Source: Takifugu bimaculatus (Eukaryota; Chordata; Actinopteri; Tetraodontiformes; Tetraodontidae). From it: DNA of 64,000 nt. This document shows, in pieces, positions 34,236 through 47,251 of the stretch. The stretch spans positions 1,846,057-1,910,056 of the forward strand of contig CP034985.2 of the NCBI GenBank assembly GCA_004026145.2, read 5' to 3'. The position numbers were made by a program, and so were the translations under genes. Under the pieces are notes generated by a model. The model saw only the letters and a program-made list of their open reading frames with translations, was not told where the DNA came from and searched no databases. Each line of letters opens with the position of its first letter. The first letter of the stretch is position 1.

Positions 34236-34890
34236 GGTGGATCCGATCCGGTATCAGTATCATGAGTTGTGACTGTGCTTTAATGTTATCTGCTGAAATG
34301 ATTCCACCACTGGTTCCTTCCAGCTCAATTGCTAGCTGGCGGCAGAAAATCCACTTTGCCGTTAGCAGCTAGGAAGCTAGCAGGCTAGCATTTTGGAGGA
34401 CTGAAGTTAGCAAACTTTTCCACACGTCTGCCGCGTGCAGCTAGTTTACCCTTGAAACACCACAAAACAAAAGAGCCAGACAATGTTTGCAAAGCCGTTA
34501 TTCTGAGAATCAGACGCTAAGTCGGAGGAACAAACCCGTTAACGTAATCAAAGATTGGGAGCAGCACCACATGAGGGAGTGTGAAGAACCTTAAGAATGG
34601 GGCAACAAGGCGAAAAGAGCCGCCAGGAATCACTTCTGGGTTTGTTTTCAGGATGGGATTTTTCCTGTTAGCAGGATTTCCTGTTTTTCTGACCTCAAGT
34701 TGCCTTTTGGGACATACGTGCACACATACTTTGCAATAGTTGCCTGTAGAGAGGAGTCTGTTACAGCCTCATATAAAATCAACAATAATGATGATGATGA
34801 TAATAATAGTAAAGCAAAAAGAGCTCTCGTGTCGGATTGGTATCGTATCGGCAGATAAAGTCAGGTATTGGGATCGGATCGGATCGGAAG
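34236..34890. mobile_element. Possible non-autonomous DNA element bounded by GATCCGATCC arms
   Basis: GGATCCGATCCGGTATCAG on the left and GGTATTGGGATCGGATCGG on the right are imperfect inverted repeats about 650 bp apart, with GGTATCGTATCGGCAGATA just inside the right arm. The pattern resembles fish hAT derivatives with GATCGG-rich ends; classification is tentative. Confidence 0.3.
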
Positions 34891-36262
34891 TGAAGAAATG
34901 TGAATTTGTTGCAACACAGGCTGAAAGTCTGGCGACATCACTTGTATGAGCCTTTCTGGCCTCGGGGTCCATGTCTGCTTCTGGGGGCCATCGGCTCCGA
35001 CACCTGCCCATCAACCTTCGGATTTGGGCTGGCCCCTCTGGATTATTCTGAGAACCATGTAGCGTCGGGTTCAGAAGGCGCTCTACAGTGAAGCGTCTGG
35101 CCCCGCCCTGCCCCAACAAACACAATCACGAGTGTGTCTCTCCAAAGACAGAGTAAACAAATGAGACGCTCTTCAGAAAGAGGCTTTGTTCTGTTGCTCG
35201 GTTTGGATCCCGATGACAAGGGTTCACGTTGACTGTCAGAGCTGCTTGTTCGGTAAGGTTCCAGCGTGAACCCGAGCGCTCCGCATCTACCTTCAGTGAG
35301 AGGCTGTTTCTGCGTTTTAATCCCACGCCAAGAAAATGAACCCAAAAGATTTTTTTTAACCTCATTAAACTAAGAAACCTTCTGATTTGGGTCATTGCGG
35401 TGGGGGTTGAGTTCCGATTATCTCTATCATTTTTTAGATGTTGTCAATCCCCTTGTCATTAAAGTGTCTTCATGAGCAGGACGGGCTCAGGTGGGGGGAC
35501 GCTCCTATGCATGGCCCTCATCTACATTGCCTCCATGCCATGTTCGGGGGGTTACTCCCCCCAGTTGTCACTTATTTGGAGCACAGTTCTGTTGCCACCG
35601 ATCCCTGAGTCTGGTCAGGTTTCTGCTATTTTGGGTCCCCCACAGGACCTGATGCAGCACCGGCCTCGAGCCTGATCAGGGGAGCTAAAGTTTAGTGTAG
35701 AGGTTGATGGTCAGCTGGAGGTGCCCAACATGCTGGGAACCATCCTGCTGCTCAAGGTTTGAGGCAGCTTACAGTAAGCCTGGTTCTGTCAAGCGTGGAA
35801 CCTTTTTAACGGGTGGTTTGGTTGAGAACAGCTGTACCAGTTTGTGTCAATGTGTGTGTATGTGGGGGAAGGGGGGGGCATCCTGTGAGACAGCCCAGGT
35901 GGGACTTGGTGTACTGGTGTATGGGGAGGGAGAGATGATTTTGCAGGGGTGCACCCACTTCCGGCCCCGAGCCTCGTGTAGCACCATAGCCAAGAGATGA
36001 GGAAGTTCTGGGTTTATACCTTTCTTTTTATGACCTGTTATTACTAGTTTTTCTTTTTTTAAAGCCGTTGTAAAACGGTTGTAAGCGTATGTGTAGGCCA
36101 ATTCTTAGTGGTAGAACGTAGGCCGTCTCCTGCTGGGTCTCCACGTCCCAGTCCTTCTGGTGTGTCACCGAGGACAGGTGAAAGGACAGAGGACAGCGAT
36201 GTGAACGAGCTGCACCTGTACCACCTCTCTTACACAGACATTTCAACTTACATTTATTTTTT

Positions 36263-36438
36263 ATCCATCCATCCTCTACCGCTTATCCGGGGTCGGGTCG
36301 TGGGGGCAGCAGCCTAAGAAGAGAAGCCCAGACTTCCCTCTCCCCAGCTACCTCTTCCAGCTCATCCGGAGGGATCCCCAGGCGTTCCCAGGCCAGTCGA
36401 GAGACATAGTCTCTCCAATGTGTCCTGGGTCTTCCCCG
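36263..36438 (+). mobile_element. Truncated teleost LINE-type repeat
   Basis: Includes CTACCGCTTATCCGGGGTCG, AGAGAAGCCCAGACTTCCCT, GGCGTTCCCAGGCCAGTCGA and GTGTCCTGGGTCTTCCCCG. I recognise this as a highly repeated fish sequence (probably RTE/Rex-type LINE), but the family name is uncertain. Both ends are truncated. Confidence 0.65.
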
Positions 36439-39400
36439 ATTTTTTATGTTTCAAAGAAATTACATGATTTTCAAAGCAGGCCGAATGACTTAAATGTTCA
36501 AGGTTATTAAAAGCTCTTTGTTTGGAGGATGTTCCTGGTGAAGGTGACAGGAACACCTGGCCTCAGCAGGTGGACACGTGGGGATTCAGCTTTTCTGAGC
36601 TCCTCTGAAGTCCAGAGCAGCTCAGGCAGAACACATCTCACTGATTATCCATCATCAAATTCCACAGGATGGCAGTGGTTTTTCAACTCAAAGTGACATT
36701 TTCTTTCTGTCAAACTCATAGATGTGTCACGTGTCAAAAACGGGAGAAAAGAGCTGAACACTCTCCCAGTACAACACCTGCACCATCTCTCCCAAAGCTT
36801 TCTAGCATCAGTCTTTCTTTGATTTAAATCCTTTTAAAATGTTTTTCCTGCTTATTTCCTGTTGAACTAAGCATAGTGTGTATTTGTGGATGACGTGAGG
36901 GTGTGTGTTTACGCTGCAGGGAGGTCCTTCCCGCTCAGCCACCTGCCAAACATGACCTGTTGCTGACGGATGGTGATGTAGCTGGGAGAGCGAGCCTGCG
37001 CCGCTGCTGGATACATGATCACTACCCACCAACAGAGGATGAAGCACAAGACTGTAAGTAACATTTTTCTCTCCCCTGCTGTTGGCAGGAAGACTCTTTT
37101 GTTCCTGTTGTGGTTAAACTGTGAGCCAGAGGCGAAGGTGCATCTCAGCCACACACAGACCAAAAGCCGTTTCACTTTTAACGTTCCAGGCGCCGTTTTC
37201 AGAGAATTACTTTTTCCTTTCTATTCTTCCAAGGCAGTGATTCTGGAGACATCAGTGTCTTCAAACAGGTCAAAAGGAAGGTTCGCGGCTCCTTGCAGCG
37301 CGTGTCTGAGGAGTAACCAAGTAAACCAAGACAAGCCTGATAAATCTTGAGATTTAAGCCAACGCACCCTTATTCACACACCGTCACTCTCATAACAGAG
37401 CTGACAAACTGAATGCAGGGTTATTTAAGGGGTCAAATCGGACATTTCTTTGATGGAGAGAAACTCAGATGTTGGTGTATTTATGAACATTCACCACTAA
37501 GGAATCCTTTGTTGTGAAGTCTTTACACAGACGCTTGAATGGTGCCGTAGCAACACGAGCTGTCAGACTTGAGAGCACATGGTGAGGCGTGTCCTCGTCC
37601 TCGCTGTGTGTGGATATTTGTCCCATTATTGACATTGGACCCGGGTCCTGAACGAATCCTGGACCTTCTCCAGCGAGTAAATGAGGGATGTGTAGTATAA
37701 ATGTAAATGTGGGTGATGAATCAGCTTTTGGATTCAGTTCTGATGATGAAAACCTTTTCCTTCTTTTCAATGCTCGCTGTTCTTTGGTGTAACAAGCACG
37801 GTGACATGGCACAATACACAAAAGGGCTGGATTGTGGCCCCCTGAGGACCAAGTTTGAACATCCCTGCACTAAGCAGCAGCAGCAGCACAAATTCACTCT
37901 TCTCACGTTCAGGGGGAACTTTATCAAGTGTGATTCACAGTGAGCCTCCAGCACCTTCAGCAACCTCAGCAGGGCTGAGACGGTGAGGACTCCTCTCTGG
38001 AGAGTCGCAGGGCGGTCCTGGGTTAGAGGTCCTTAGCTTCACCGTAGCTACAGCGTCGTCTGACAACTGCTGCAATAAAAGTGTCCTCTCCATGAGGAAG
38101 AATCCTAAATTATTCATCAACAAGTTCTGGTCATCATCTCTCAATTCACATCACCATCTGCAAAAGATCTTTCGTAGGTGGACGACGATCCTAAAGACAC
38201 CTTGCTGTCACCCTAATAGAGTCCAGAGCTGAGCAGTGCTGCTAACCTGCGGGCACACCTCAGAGAAGCTGTGCGTGCAAGATGGCCCTCGAATCTCCAA
38301 GAACTGGAGGGATTTTGTATGAATGGACGAGCGAAAATCCGCTCAAACGCAAAGCGAGAGACTTCCTTTTACGAGCGCCACCGGCCGCTAACATGCAGCT
38401 GTTTCTGCACTCTCCTGTTTCCTGCGCTGTCCTTTTGAAAAACCTGAAAATATTAACAAAGATTTTTATTTGTTTCAATGATAAGTGAGTTTATGCCTTT
38501 TGGAGATCATTTGCTTGCTTAACTGTTCACAATAACAGAACTTTTGGCTGGAGGAGACAAACCTTCACATGCTTAAGTTTATTTTTGGAGACGAAAATTC
38601 AGAAGGGATGTGGTGATCGGACGGAACTTTAAGGGTAAAACAAGCAACGTGAGCATTATTTTAGCCACTATGTTCCTTCAGCTAAAGTAAGTAACCCACT
38701 GAGGAGATTAGATAGAACCTAAAAAAAAACAATAATAATAAACAGCAAAGAACAGTTTCCATGAAATGAGGAGTGTGAAGTGTGTGAAGGTTGCTGGCAG
38801 AGTGCACTTGGCCGAGCGGCAGTAATGCGAGCACATGTCTTTGAGTGCAGTTGCTTGTTGCCTGGGTTCGTGTGAGGCCTCCCTCAAATATCTACGCTTG
38901 ACTGTACGAGCTTGTCTGCCCGTCTGCTTCCCATGATGCACCTCCCCATCTCTAGCCTGGTGAGGGCAGTGAAAGAGGCCATTGTTCTTGTCACTTTGAG
39001 GCATGTCGCATGCACTTATGACACAGAGTGGGAGAAATGATTCCCTTTATACCTCTGGAATGTCTTTGAATCCATTCTGTGCGAAGAAGTGCTGCTCTTT
39101 AGAAGACTTTAGAAGACAGAGGGTTTGCATGGTGAATGTGCTTCTGTATAAAGTAGCAGGATTGGACCATACAAAAGCTGTTTAAAGGAGAAAAGGGGGG
39201 AAAGAGAATGCACAGTTGTTCAGTTCACTCTCCTTATCTGTCGGCCAACCTGAGCACAGACCACCTCCAGAGTCTAATTCAGGAGGTCTGATCCCCCCTG
39301 GACGGAGTGGCCTGTTAACACTTTGCATGGAAACGAGTGGCTTTCATTGTTTTTCACCCCGATTCTTCTGTGATTGATGTGTAGCAGTACTCGGTTGGGA

Positions 39401-41369
39401 AGTCTCATGGATTCTTCCTGCATGATGTAATGTTCTGATGATCCGCTGTGTTGCATGCCATGTGCAGTCACATCAAAACAAAGAAATACCCTCCCCCTGA
39501 AAAGGTGGACCTCTGTCTTCTCAGGCAGATCATTTATGCTTCGCGTAGCACCAGACCCTTTGAATTGCCTAAACAGGACGTTCTTTGGTTCGACTTGCGT
39601 GAGAACATTTGATCCTCTCCGTTCTCAAGTCTCAGTCACATAAAGCTTTGATTCTAGTCTACGTGTATTCTTGGTTTAGGTTATTTCATCCGGAGCTAAA
39701 TTGTAGGAGATCATCTAAACTGAGACAACTTTAGCAAGGTTGTGCAACATTATCCCATCTTTCATCCTTCCGGGACAAAAAGATCAGGTCACTTTTGAGT
39801 GTTGTCAAAGTAAAAGCAGGTCAGCACCTGAGGTTGTTTGTTGCAAGCTAAAGCTAAGGCTAAGGCTACGGTCAGCTGCCACTACCCTGCTGCGGCTCAT
39901 GCTGCTACCGAGTGACTTCGCTACATCTGTGTTAGGGGGCTCTGAAAGGATCCAGATGTTTCAGAGTCTGGAAGCTGCTAGAGCTTCACACAGACCAGTC
40001 AAGGCTCCAGGACTGGAGCCTCACACCCAACTCACAGGACCACTAGAAACAACCCTCTTTCTCACCTTGAAATACAGGTCGACACTTCTTTATTGAAGGG
40101 CGTCATATGAATAAGAAATCACATGAATCCATTAGATTACACAACCTGTGGTACATATGGATGCATGGAAATGAAGCTTTTATCAGTAAGGAGGATAATT
40201 GTGTGGACTTGATTGTAAGGATGAATTAGAAATGAAGACAGGAAGCTACTGTTGCTCACGGGGACATTTGTAAGAGACACTTCCTGTTAGATCAAAGCTC
40301 CAGAAACATAAAAACCAAGTTTTATCTCCCATAGAAGCATCCACTTCCTGCACGCTGGGTCTGGGTCTGTTGGTGATCCTCCCTGAAAAGCTGCTGCTGC
40401 TCTGCTCTCTTTCTTTGCTGCTATGCATGTGGCCCAGGAATGTGTGTGTGTGTGTGTGTGTAGGGGGGGTAATGGGGGATTCCCACTGACTTGGCTCATC
40501 TTGCATTTGCCTCTCGCTACGATTCTCCCACAGAAATCACAAAGTTTGTTTCTGTGTTTGAGCTGGGGGCGGGGGCGTAACTGTGATGTCAGCGTTGGGG
40601 TCCGCTGCACAGTGGCTGCTCTTCTCCTGCACGTTCATGTCTAGCCAGCCTTTAGGGCCACGTGCATCCATTTATTTTATTATGGGAAATTTGTTGTCAG
40701 TGGGGGGAGGGGCTGTCGTGTCCAGCAGCTCTTCCCTGGATGTTAAACAAGGCTGGATTGAGTTTCCGGTTTTCCTGCTCTGACGCCTGACACCATCATA
40801 GATCAGTAAAAGTTCATTACCGTTAGGTTGCTTTTGCTAAACAGAGCTGGTTAGTTAGTGATAATCACACATTTAAACAGAAAGTGAACCGATCAGATCT
40901 AGCATGTTCCCTACACAGATGATACTTTTGCTCCTAGTACTCGGTTACCATGACGAGGAAAGCTGATGTCCAAAATCAATCTTGTAACATGAGTGTGTTG
41001 TACATTATAGAACGGTAGCCATGACAACGGGGATGGAAATGGAGTACAAACAAAAGTGGACTCTCACTTTCTGAATGGAGGAAAGAGGATTCGGGAAAGT
41101 GTCCCACCATGTGGTGAAGTTGGACATTGTGCCAGTCCAATTTTATACTGCTGCCGTAGATCCCAGGACACATTGCCATGGAAACCATTATGTGGGGCAA
41201 TTGGCATAGGCGTACTTGAGAGACCTCCAAGGAATATATTAGTTGCTGCATAAACAACCCCCCCCCCTCACCTTTGACCTCTGGCTGTTGTCTCCAACCC
41301 CGTGAATTTCTGCCTGTTCTCAGGATTTCAGGCCTGTGTGACAGAAACCTGCAGCTCATGTTAAAAACA

Positions 41370-41660
41370 GTCCAAATGACCTTGGCTGAGCTTTAAAGTG
41401 CCAGTTTAAATGATAAAACTGGCCTGTCTCTATTCATCTTGACTCATTTTGGCAGAAGAAATGACAATTGCATCGATATTTGATGCCTTTCGGCTGCAGA
41501 CCTTCAGCCAGGACGCCTCTTTAGAACTAGTAAAGCTGTGTTGCCAGCACAATAATATTCGTTTTTATCGTGGGACAGATTTCTGTCTTGGGCGCGCTGT
41601 TTACTTGGATATGTTCTGCCTGGTTATCATCTTTAAAAAGGGAAAGCGTGGTCAAGGCCG
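41370..41660. other. Candidate conserved non-coding element in bach2 intron 1
   Basis: Unique sequence with TTGACTCATTTTGGCAGAAG (an AP-1/MAF-like TGACTCA), ATGACAATTGCATCG and AATAATATTCG; no coding signal. Confidence 0.22.
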
Positions 41661-44349
41661 TCATGGCAACGCGCTGGTGTTGTTTCAGTCCTAGATATTC
41701 CTGCACCATCGACCTCCGGGACGTTAATCTAATTCCTGTGAGTCGTGTGGATGCTGTTTAATGCACCGTAATCTCTGTCCGATCTGTAAGTCACTGCCTT
41801 TTTGTAGCGGTGAAATCGCTGACATGTCTGAAGGCAGCGCTACATCTGGCCCACCTCAGCGCAGCTTCATAGCATGGATAGTTTGGTTGGAGCTTTGAAA
41901 TGATGATTGATTGTTAATGAACCCGCTAAACTGTAACTTCCCACAAATCCAGTTCACCAAAAATGCTTTGCAGGGTTGATGATCTCACTGATTGGGAATG
42001 GGATTGGGACACAAATGTCCTAGTGTGGTGAGTGAGCGGCTGAATGGGCGGGGCTCCCATTTGTTGCAGGGGCTCATTGAGGATGTTTTGGTTGGGGGGC
42101 GGGTTGCACACTGCAGACTCACTAAACCGCTGGCATTGAGGCTGGAAATATTCACCTACGGAGCCGAGAGCAGGCGGAGAGACCCCAGCAGTCCTCCTGA
42201 GCAGGCGGTGGGCGGGAGGAAGCCTTGGAATGCACTCAGACACATCTTTTACTGGCTGAACTTGGTGAACCCTGCCTGACTCAACCTCGGCCACCACAGC
42301 CAGTCCCTTTCACCTCCCGCTTTTTCCCAGTATTGTCCTGTAACTTACCCTAATGCCTCCCATTTGCCCGCCGCTCCTCTTGTTGATATACTTATCTTCG
42401 TGCCTTCTCATTGGCTGGTGGCATCGCTCATGTCTGGAGCCTTCCATCCCCCCAGACTCATGCTGCTTACCCTTCTGCCACTACTACAGACATTTGATTT
42501 AGAGCCAGTCAGCCTTATTTTGCTCTCTGTCCAAAGTCATTGTCCAAACAGCTCAGCCAGCAAGTAAGTGCTTCTACCTTCTGTCTTTCTACGTTATGCT
42601 GTGATTCTCCACATCCCTGCAGAAAGTAGGTCACATCCCACCGAAGCAGAAGTATGAGGCAGCAGTTTACTCACTGGCCTCACATTGTGTCTCCAGGAAG
42701 CTTGTTGCAGAAGAGCTGTTGAGCACACCAGTTCCTGTTTGACATCTGTTTCCAGAAAATGTGCAGGGCTCAAAGCTCCCATTCACCTGCCTGCTTCAGA
42801 GGCACTTCAGCTGCTCCATCTGTAACCTGACACCTTTCTCCTCCTGGAAAACAAGAATCTGCTGATGTGCCTCTAGTTGACTGCGTGCCAAGAATAACTC
42901 AAATCAGGAAAGACGAGTCTTTACACAGACTGCGGGGCCGAGGCCTGCCAATAATTAACTCTCCAGGTATACGGTGCGTTTTAAGAGACAGAACCAGACC
43001 GTGGCTGTTGTTGACGCTTGTTGTGTGCACAGACTGACCACAGATCAGATCCGATCCCCTCTCCACGTAAGGAGGTGCACATGCATGCAGCCTCTTTATA
43101 GCACATAGGCTGCACAGCTGGGTGGCAGAGAGCAGCCAAACAATGACAACACTCCCAACTGCTGAGCCCCTTCACAAAGCTACACTGTTATTACGTGTTA
43201 TTACACTGTTATACATCAAGCAGCTTCTATGTTTTTCATGCAAGAACAAAGGTTTTTATCACACAACATGGAATTCTTAGTTCTTAAACATCTGGAGTAT
43301 TTTAGATTGAGGCATCAGCTGGTGTGTTTTCAACATTTGAGGGCGGATTTTCAGGATTTTCAGGACTTTGTGACGACACCACCGAGCAGTCGTTACAGGT
43401 GAGGCCGCTTTAATAACAAGAGGAAATTGGCTGACATGAGCAGACAACGGCATAATTTCAGTGTTGTGAAAGCAAGAGAGGTCAGGATGGTTTTCCAGTG
43501 TGAAGCATTGACATTCATTTGTGTTGCTGCACACTTTTACCAGATGTCAGCAGATGTTGCGTGAAATGCCACACCGTTAGTCACCCGTCAGATCAGAGTG
43601 CGCTCTAACCCACGGCCCTCCTCTGCACCAGCCTCTCGTTTTAGCGAAAGGTCTGTACATTTTCCTCTATGGAAACATTGACTGTAGTTGGTGTGTGCAG
43701 CGAGAGTGTGTGTGTGTGCGTGCCATTGCTCTCAGTGATTCAAAGTTTCCATTTACTGTGGAACTATTACAAGATGTCAGCCATCGTTCATCACTGCTTA
43801 TCTCCACTAATGTAAAAGGAAGAAGAGCTTACAGGCACGTGCACAGGGGTCACTGCGAGGGGTCACTCCGTGCACTACTGCTCCAGTGTAAGAGTGTGTG
43901 ACTGTAGATTTGTCTTCCTCTCAGTGAAAAGCGGACTTTTCTACATCTGGAATTCCTCCCTTGCTTCTTTTCAGCCCACCAAATTCCTGTGACTGAGGAA
44001 GACTCCTTATGTAATGCTCACAAGGCAGCCATACGATAAACGCGTGCAGCCATTGCAGGTTGTGATATAAACCAGTGCAGAAGCTCAACTCTGACTGGCC
44101 GGGCAACATTTTAGAGCTGTGCTCAGGTGCGTTGATGAGCAGCCTTGTGATTCCGGATTTGTGTTCCTCACCTGGCAAATGTCGTAAATTCTTAAGTTTA
44201 AAGTCACATCATGGCATTTAGATGAAGGAGCACGTCTCTAATAACACAGATAAAATCACTGTATCTGTGATTCTGTTTGGTGACAGGTTAAATCAAACAC
44301 ATCTTGTAAAGGTCAAGTGTGCTTGTTGCTCCTGCCTGTTTTATTTGGC

Positions 44350-44600
44350 GGCAACCATGAGGGCAAAGCGAAGGCTGAATTGGTAATTAGCCAGTATCCT
44401 CCACTCTGCCTCCCTCCCCCCACGCCTCTCCTCATTCCTTTCACAAGAGCAGGGGCACCCAGCATAATTGGCGGAGCTTTGATGGGACGTTGCTTCGCTA
44501 AGCCTCTCAATTCTCCTCAACAATACATGTCCCCTTCATCTGCAGAGCCAATTATTTGCTGCATAATGTGGAATTTCAAAGACGTGTTCTAGATTTCTAA
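44350..44600. other. Candidate conserved non-coding element in bach2 intron 1
   Basis: Contains GAATTGGTAATTAGCCAG, CAGCATAATTGGCGGAGC and GCCAATTATTTGCTGC, several homeodomain-like AATTA/TAATT cores in unique sequence. Confidence 0.28.
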
Positions 44601-46325
44601 ACCGTTTGGGGCACAATAGCTTTGCCTTATCTCAGACAGAGCAAGCTGTGCATTTGAAGCTTTTGACCCAGTAGATTGTCAGCAAATGCTGGTCAAGCAT
44701 TCTCCTTGCTGCTTCTATTAGGAGAACACATGCACCAGCACCGTGAAGCTATTTACTGTGTGTAGGAAAGAAGAGTCCTTGGGAGTCCTTCCTTCAGCGC
44801 CGAGCTGTTATTCTTGTGGAACAGCCTGTGAGTCATTTCTGGCTTCCACCTTCATAGTATGACTCAGGAGCTTCGGGTGAAAAGGTTTCAGACAGCATTT
44901 GGCTGAATATCTGTGTGTATAAGTGAAAGCTCCTCCAGAATTAAGCAATGCTCCTTAATTAACATGGTGTGTCTTTAGCCTGTGAATTGACCCTTTCATT
45001 ACTGAGCTATAGATTGGTTCATGTGTCCTGCTGTCCACACAGCGCAGGGCTTTAGATGACAACAGGCTTTTATTCTTTCTTATCATAACGGGGAAGCGTT
45101 AGCGAGCTCAGCCCGCTCCTCCCGCCGGAGGTTTCATCGGTGGTGCTTTTGATAGTGGACACGAGGCAGCCGAGCTAGTCCACGAGCTGCTTTCTGCTCA
45201 CACTGAGTAATCAGAGTGTTTGGAGCCACACGTGTGCGCAACAGGATGATTGGAGCCACATCCAAGTGTCTATCCGTTGTTCCGCTTCCTACTGGAATCA
45301 CTGTAAACACGCTCAGCTCCCCGGTCAGGTAACGTCAGAGGACAGATGATGATGCTGTGAGTTATTCTGCATGTCAAAGGCTCCAGGCTGCAGCAGCAGC
45401 CAGCAGGTCCTCACTCACAATCACACCACAGATCACCAGCGGTTACAATTTAAAAATGCACCTTTTCTACAAGCACAGGGTCCCTTCTAAGGACCTTTTT
45501 AGATGCCTCAGGCATCTTGGCAACCTCTGACCCACTATAGCAGCGCTTTAACTGGTAAAACAAAGGCTGGTTTCCACGTGTGCACGAGTTCCTGTGCACG
45601 AGTTCCCTGTCCCTCAGCATGGACTACGTCCTGCTGTGGGACAGGTGTCCTGAAGTTGCAGCTGTTGTACTTGATGGTTTTCTTGCTTCCCAATGTTGGT
45701 GACTGACCCATAATTTGTCAGGAGCGCTGAACTGATCCAGGAGCTTTATTAACTATCATTGCTGGTGCTCATCACCACAGAAAAGCTGTGAGGAATCTCT
45801 TCCCTCCCTAAAAGATCCAAACATTTTCATCTTAAACTGCTTACTCTTATCCTGTCATTGTCTACTGAGGCACAGCACAAATAGACAAGCTAAAGTTGTT
45901 TTTGGCATTTTTACAAGTTTGGGATGCAGCTAGCTGTTTTTTATTTTAATAATAGAAAATATTGAGCAAACTAATGAAAGATCAACCCTTGTACGACTTT
46001 GAACCTGAAGCCTTTTATATTTATTCTTGTAATCGGAACTGTCTGGGTCACTTTGAATCCGTGGAAGGATTAGACAGCTAAAAATAGCTCCTTACGATGG
46101 GCGACTTAGCGCACGCTCGCCATCGTCAACAAACAAATGGCAGCCTTGCTGTAGCACCGCTGAGCTGCATTCCTGGGAGTCATCGCTGGTGTTTTGTGAG
46201 GCTGGCCTCAGCCAGGGGACAGCAGGATAAAGAAGGAATATTTAACCCTATTTGGAGATTAAGAGTGGCCATCTCACATGTTGGATCTGCTGTGCGGCAG
46301 CTGCACCACCACAGACCATCTAAAA

Positions 46326-46458
46326 CACATGAGTCAAACTCAGTCCTCGAGGGCCACAATCCGGCCGGGTTTTCTGTCCAACCAGGCTGAAAATGCATTC
46401 AGTGGGATAGAAAACCCGGCAGAATCGTGGCCTTCGAGGACTGAGTTTGACATGCCTG
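46326..46458. mobile_element. Palindromic MITE-like element (133 bp)
   Basis: Nearly the whole element is an inverted repeat: TCAAACTCAGTCCTCGAGGG with GGCCGGGTTTTCT on the left, and AGAAAACCCGGC with CGAGGACTGAGTTTGA on the right. The right terminus, read inward, is CAGGCATGTCAAACTC, resembling hAT-type ends (CAGGGGTGTCAAACTC). No 8-bp target duplication is visible. Confidence 0.65.
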
Positions 46459-46965
46459 AAAAATGTTCAGGACAGTCCGGCACAGCTAGGCTTGGTGTCA
46501 CTATAAAACTATGTCCTCCCACAGACCCACATGCAGCATTTCATTTCAGCCAACACTCTCTCTGATCTGCAAATAGCATCAGCCCACGTCCCAGAGGCTT
46601 CCATGGGGCTTCTTCAGTAGGAGGCGGGCCTCCTGCCTCTTTCACTCTGATGGTTGCTCCACTCCTCAGAGACCCACAGATGTTTCAGCAATCGAGGCAG
46701 TGATGGACGGCAGGAGTCACACCTTTACTATTAAAGGGTTGGCCAGGTGTGGTGACAGACACAGGAAGAGGAACTCATGGTGTTTAGCTGAAGTTGCCCT
46801 TTAAAAAACCCATCAGCACCACAGAGTTTCACCAGTTTCGGTGTGGAAGCAACTGTTTCCATAAAGTGGTTCCACAGTTCTACACCTACAGTCCAGCACA
46901 TGAAGGACAAAGATGAAATTCCCCTTTACTGAATAAATAAATCAAATCAGTTCTTTTCAGGTGCA

Positions 46966-47229
46966 GAGAGGAGAGGAGAGGAGAGGAGAGGAGAGGAGAG
47001 GAGAGGAGAGGAGAGGAGAGGAGAGGGAGAGGAGAGGAGAGGAGAGGGAAGGAAAGGAGAGAAGAGGGCGGGAGAGGGCAGGAGAGGAGAGGAGAGAAGG
47101 GTAGAGGAGAGGAGAGGACGGGAGACGAGGGAAGGGGAGGGGCAGGAAGAAGGAGACGATAGGAAGGGGGAGGAGAGGAGAGGGCAGGAAAGGAGAGGAG
47201 GGAAGAGAGGAGAGGAGAGGAGAGGAGAG
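46966..47229 (+). repeat. (GAGAG)n purine repeat
   Basis: About 75 bp of near-perfect GAGAG units then decayed purine sequence; ends next to the duplicated block and complicates assembly there. Confidence 0.95.
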
Positions 47230-47251
47230 CTATTGATGCATCATGTCACAT

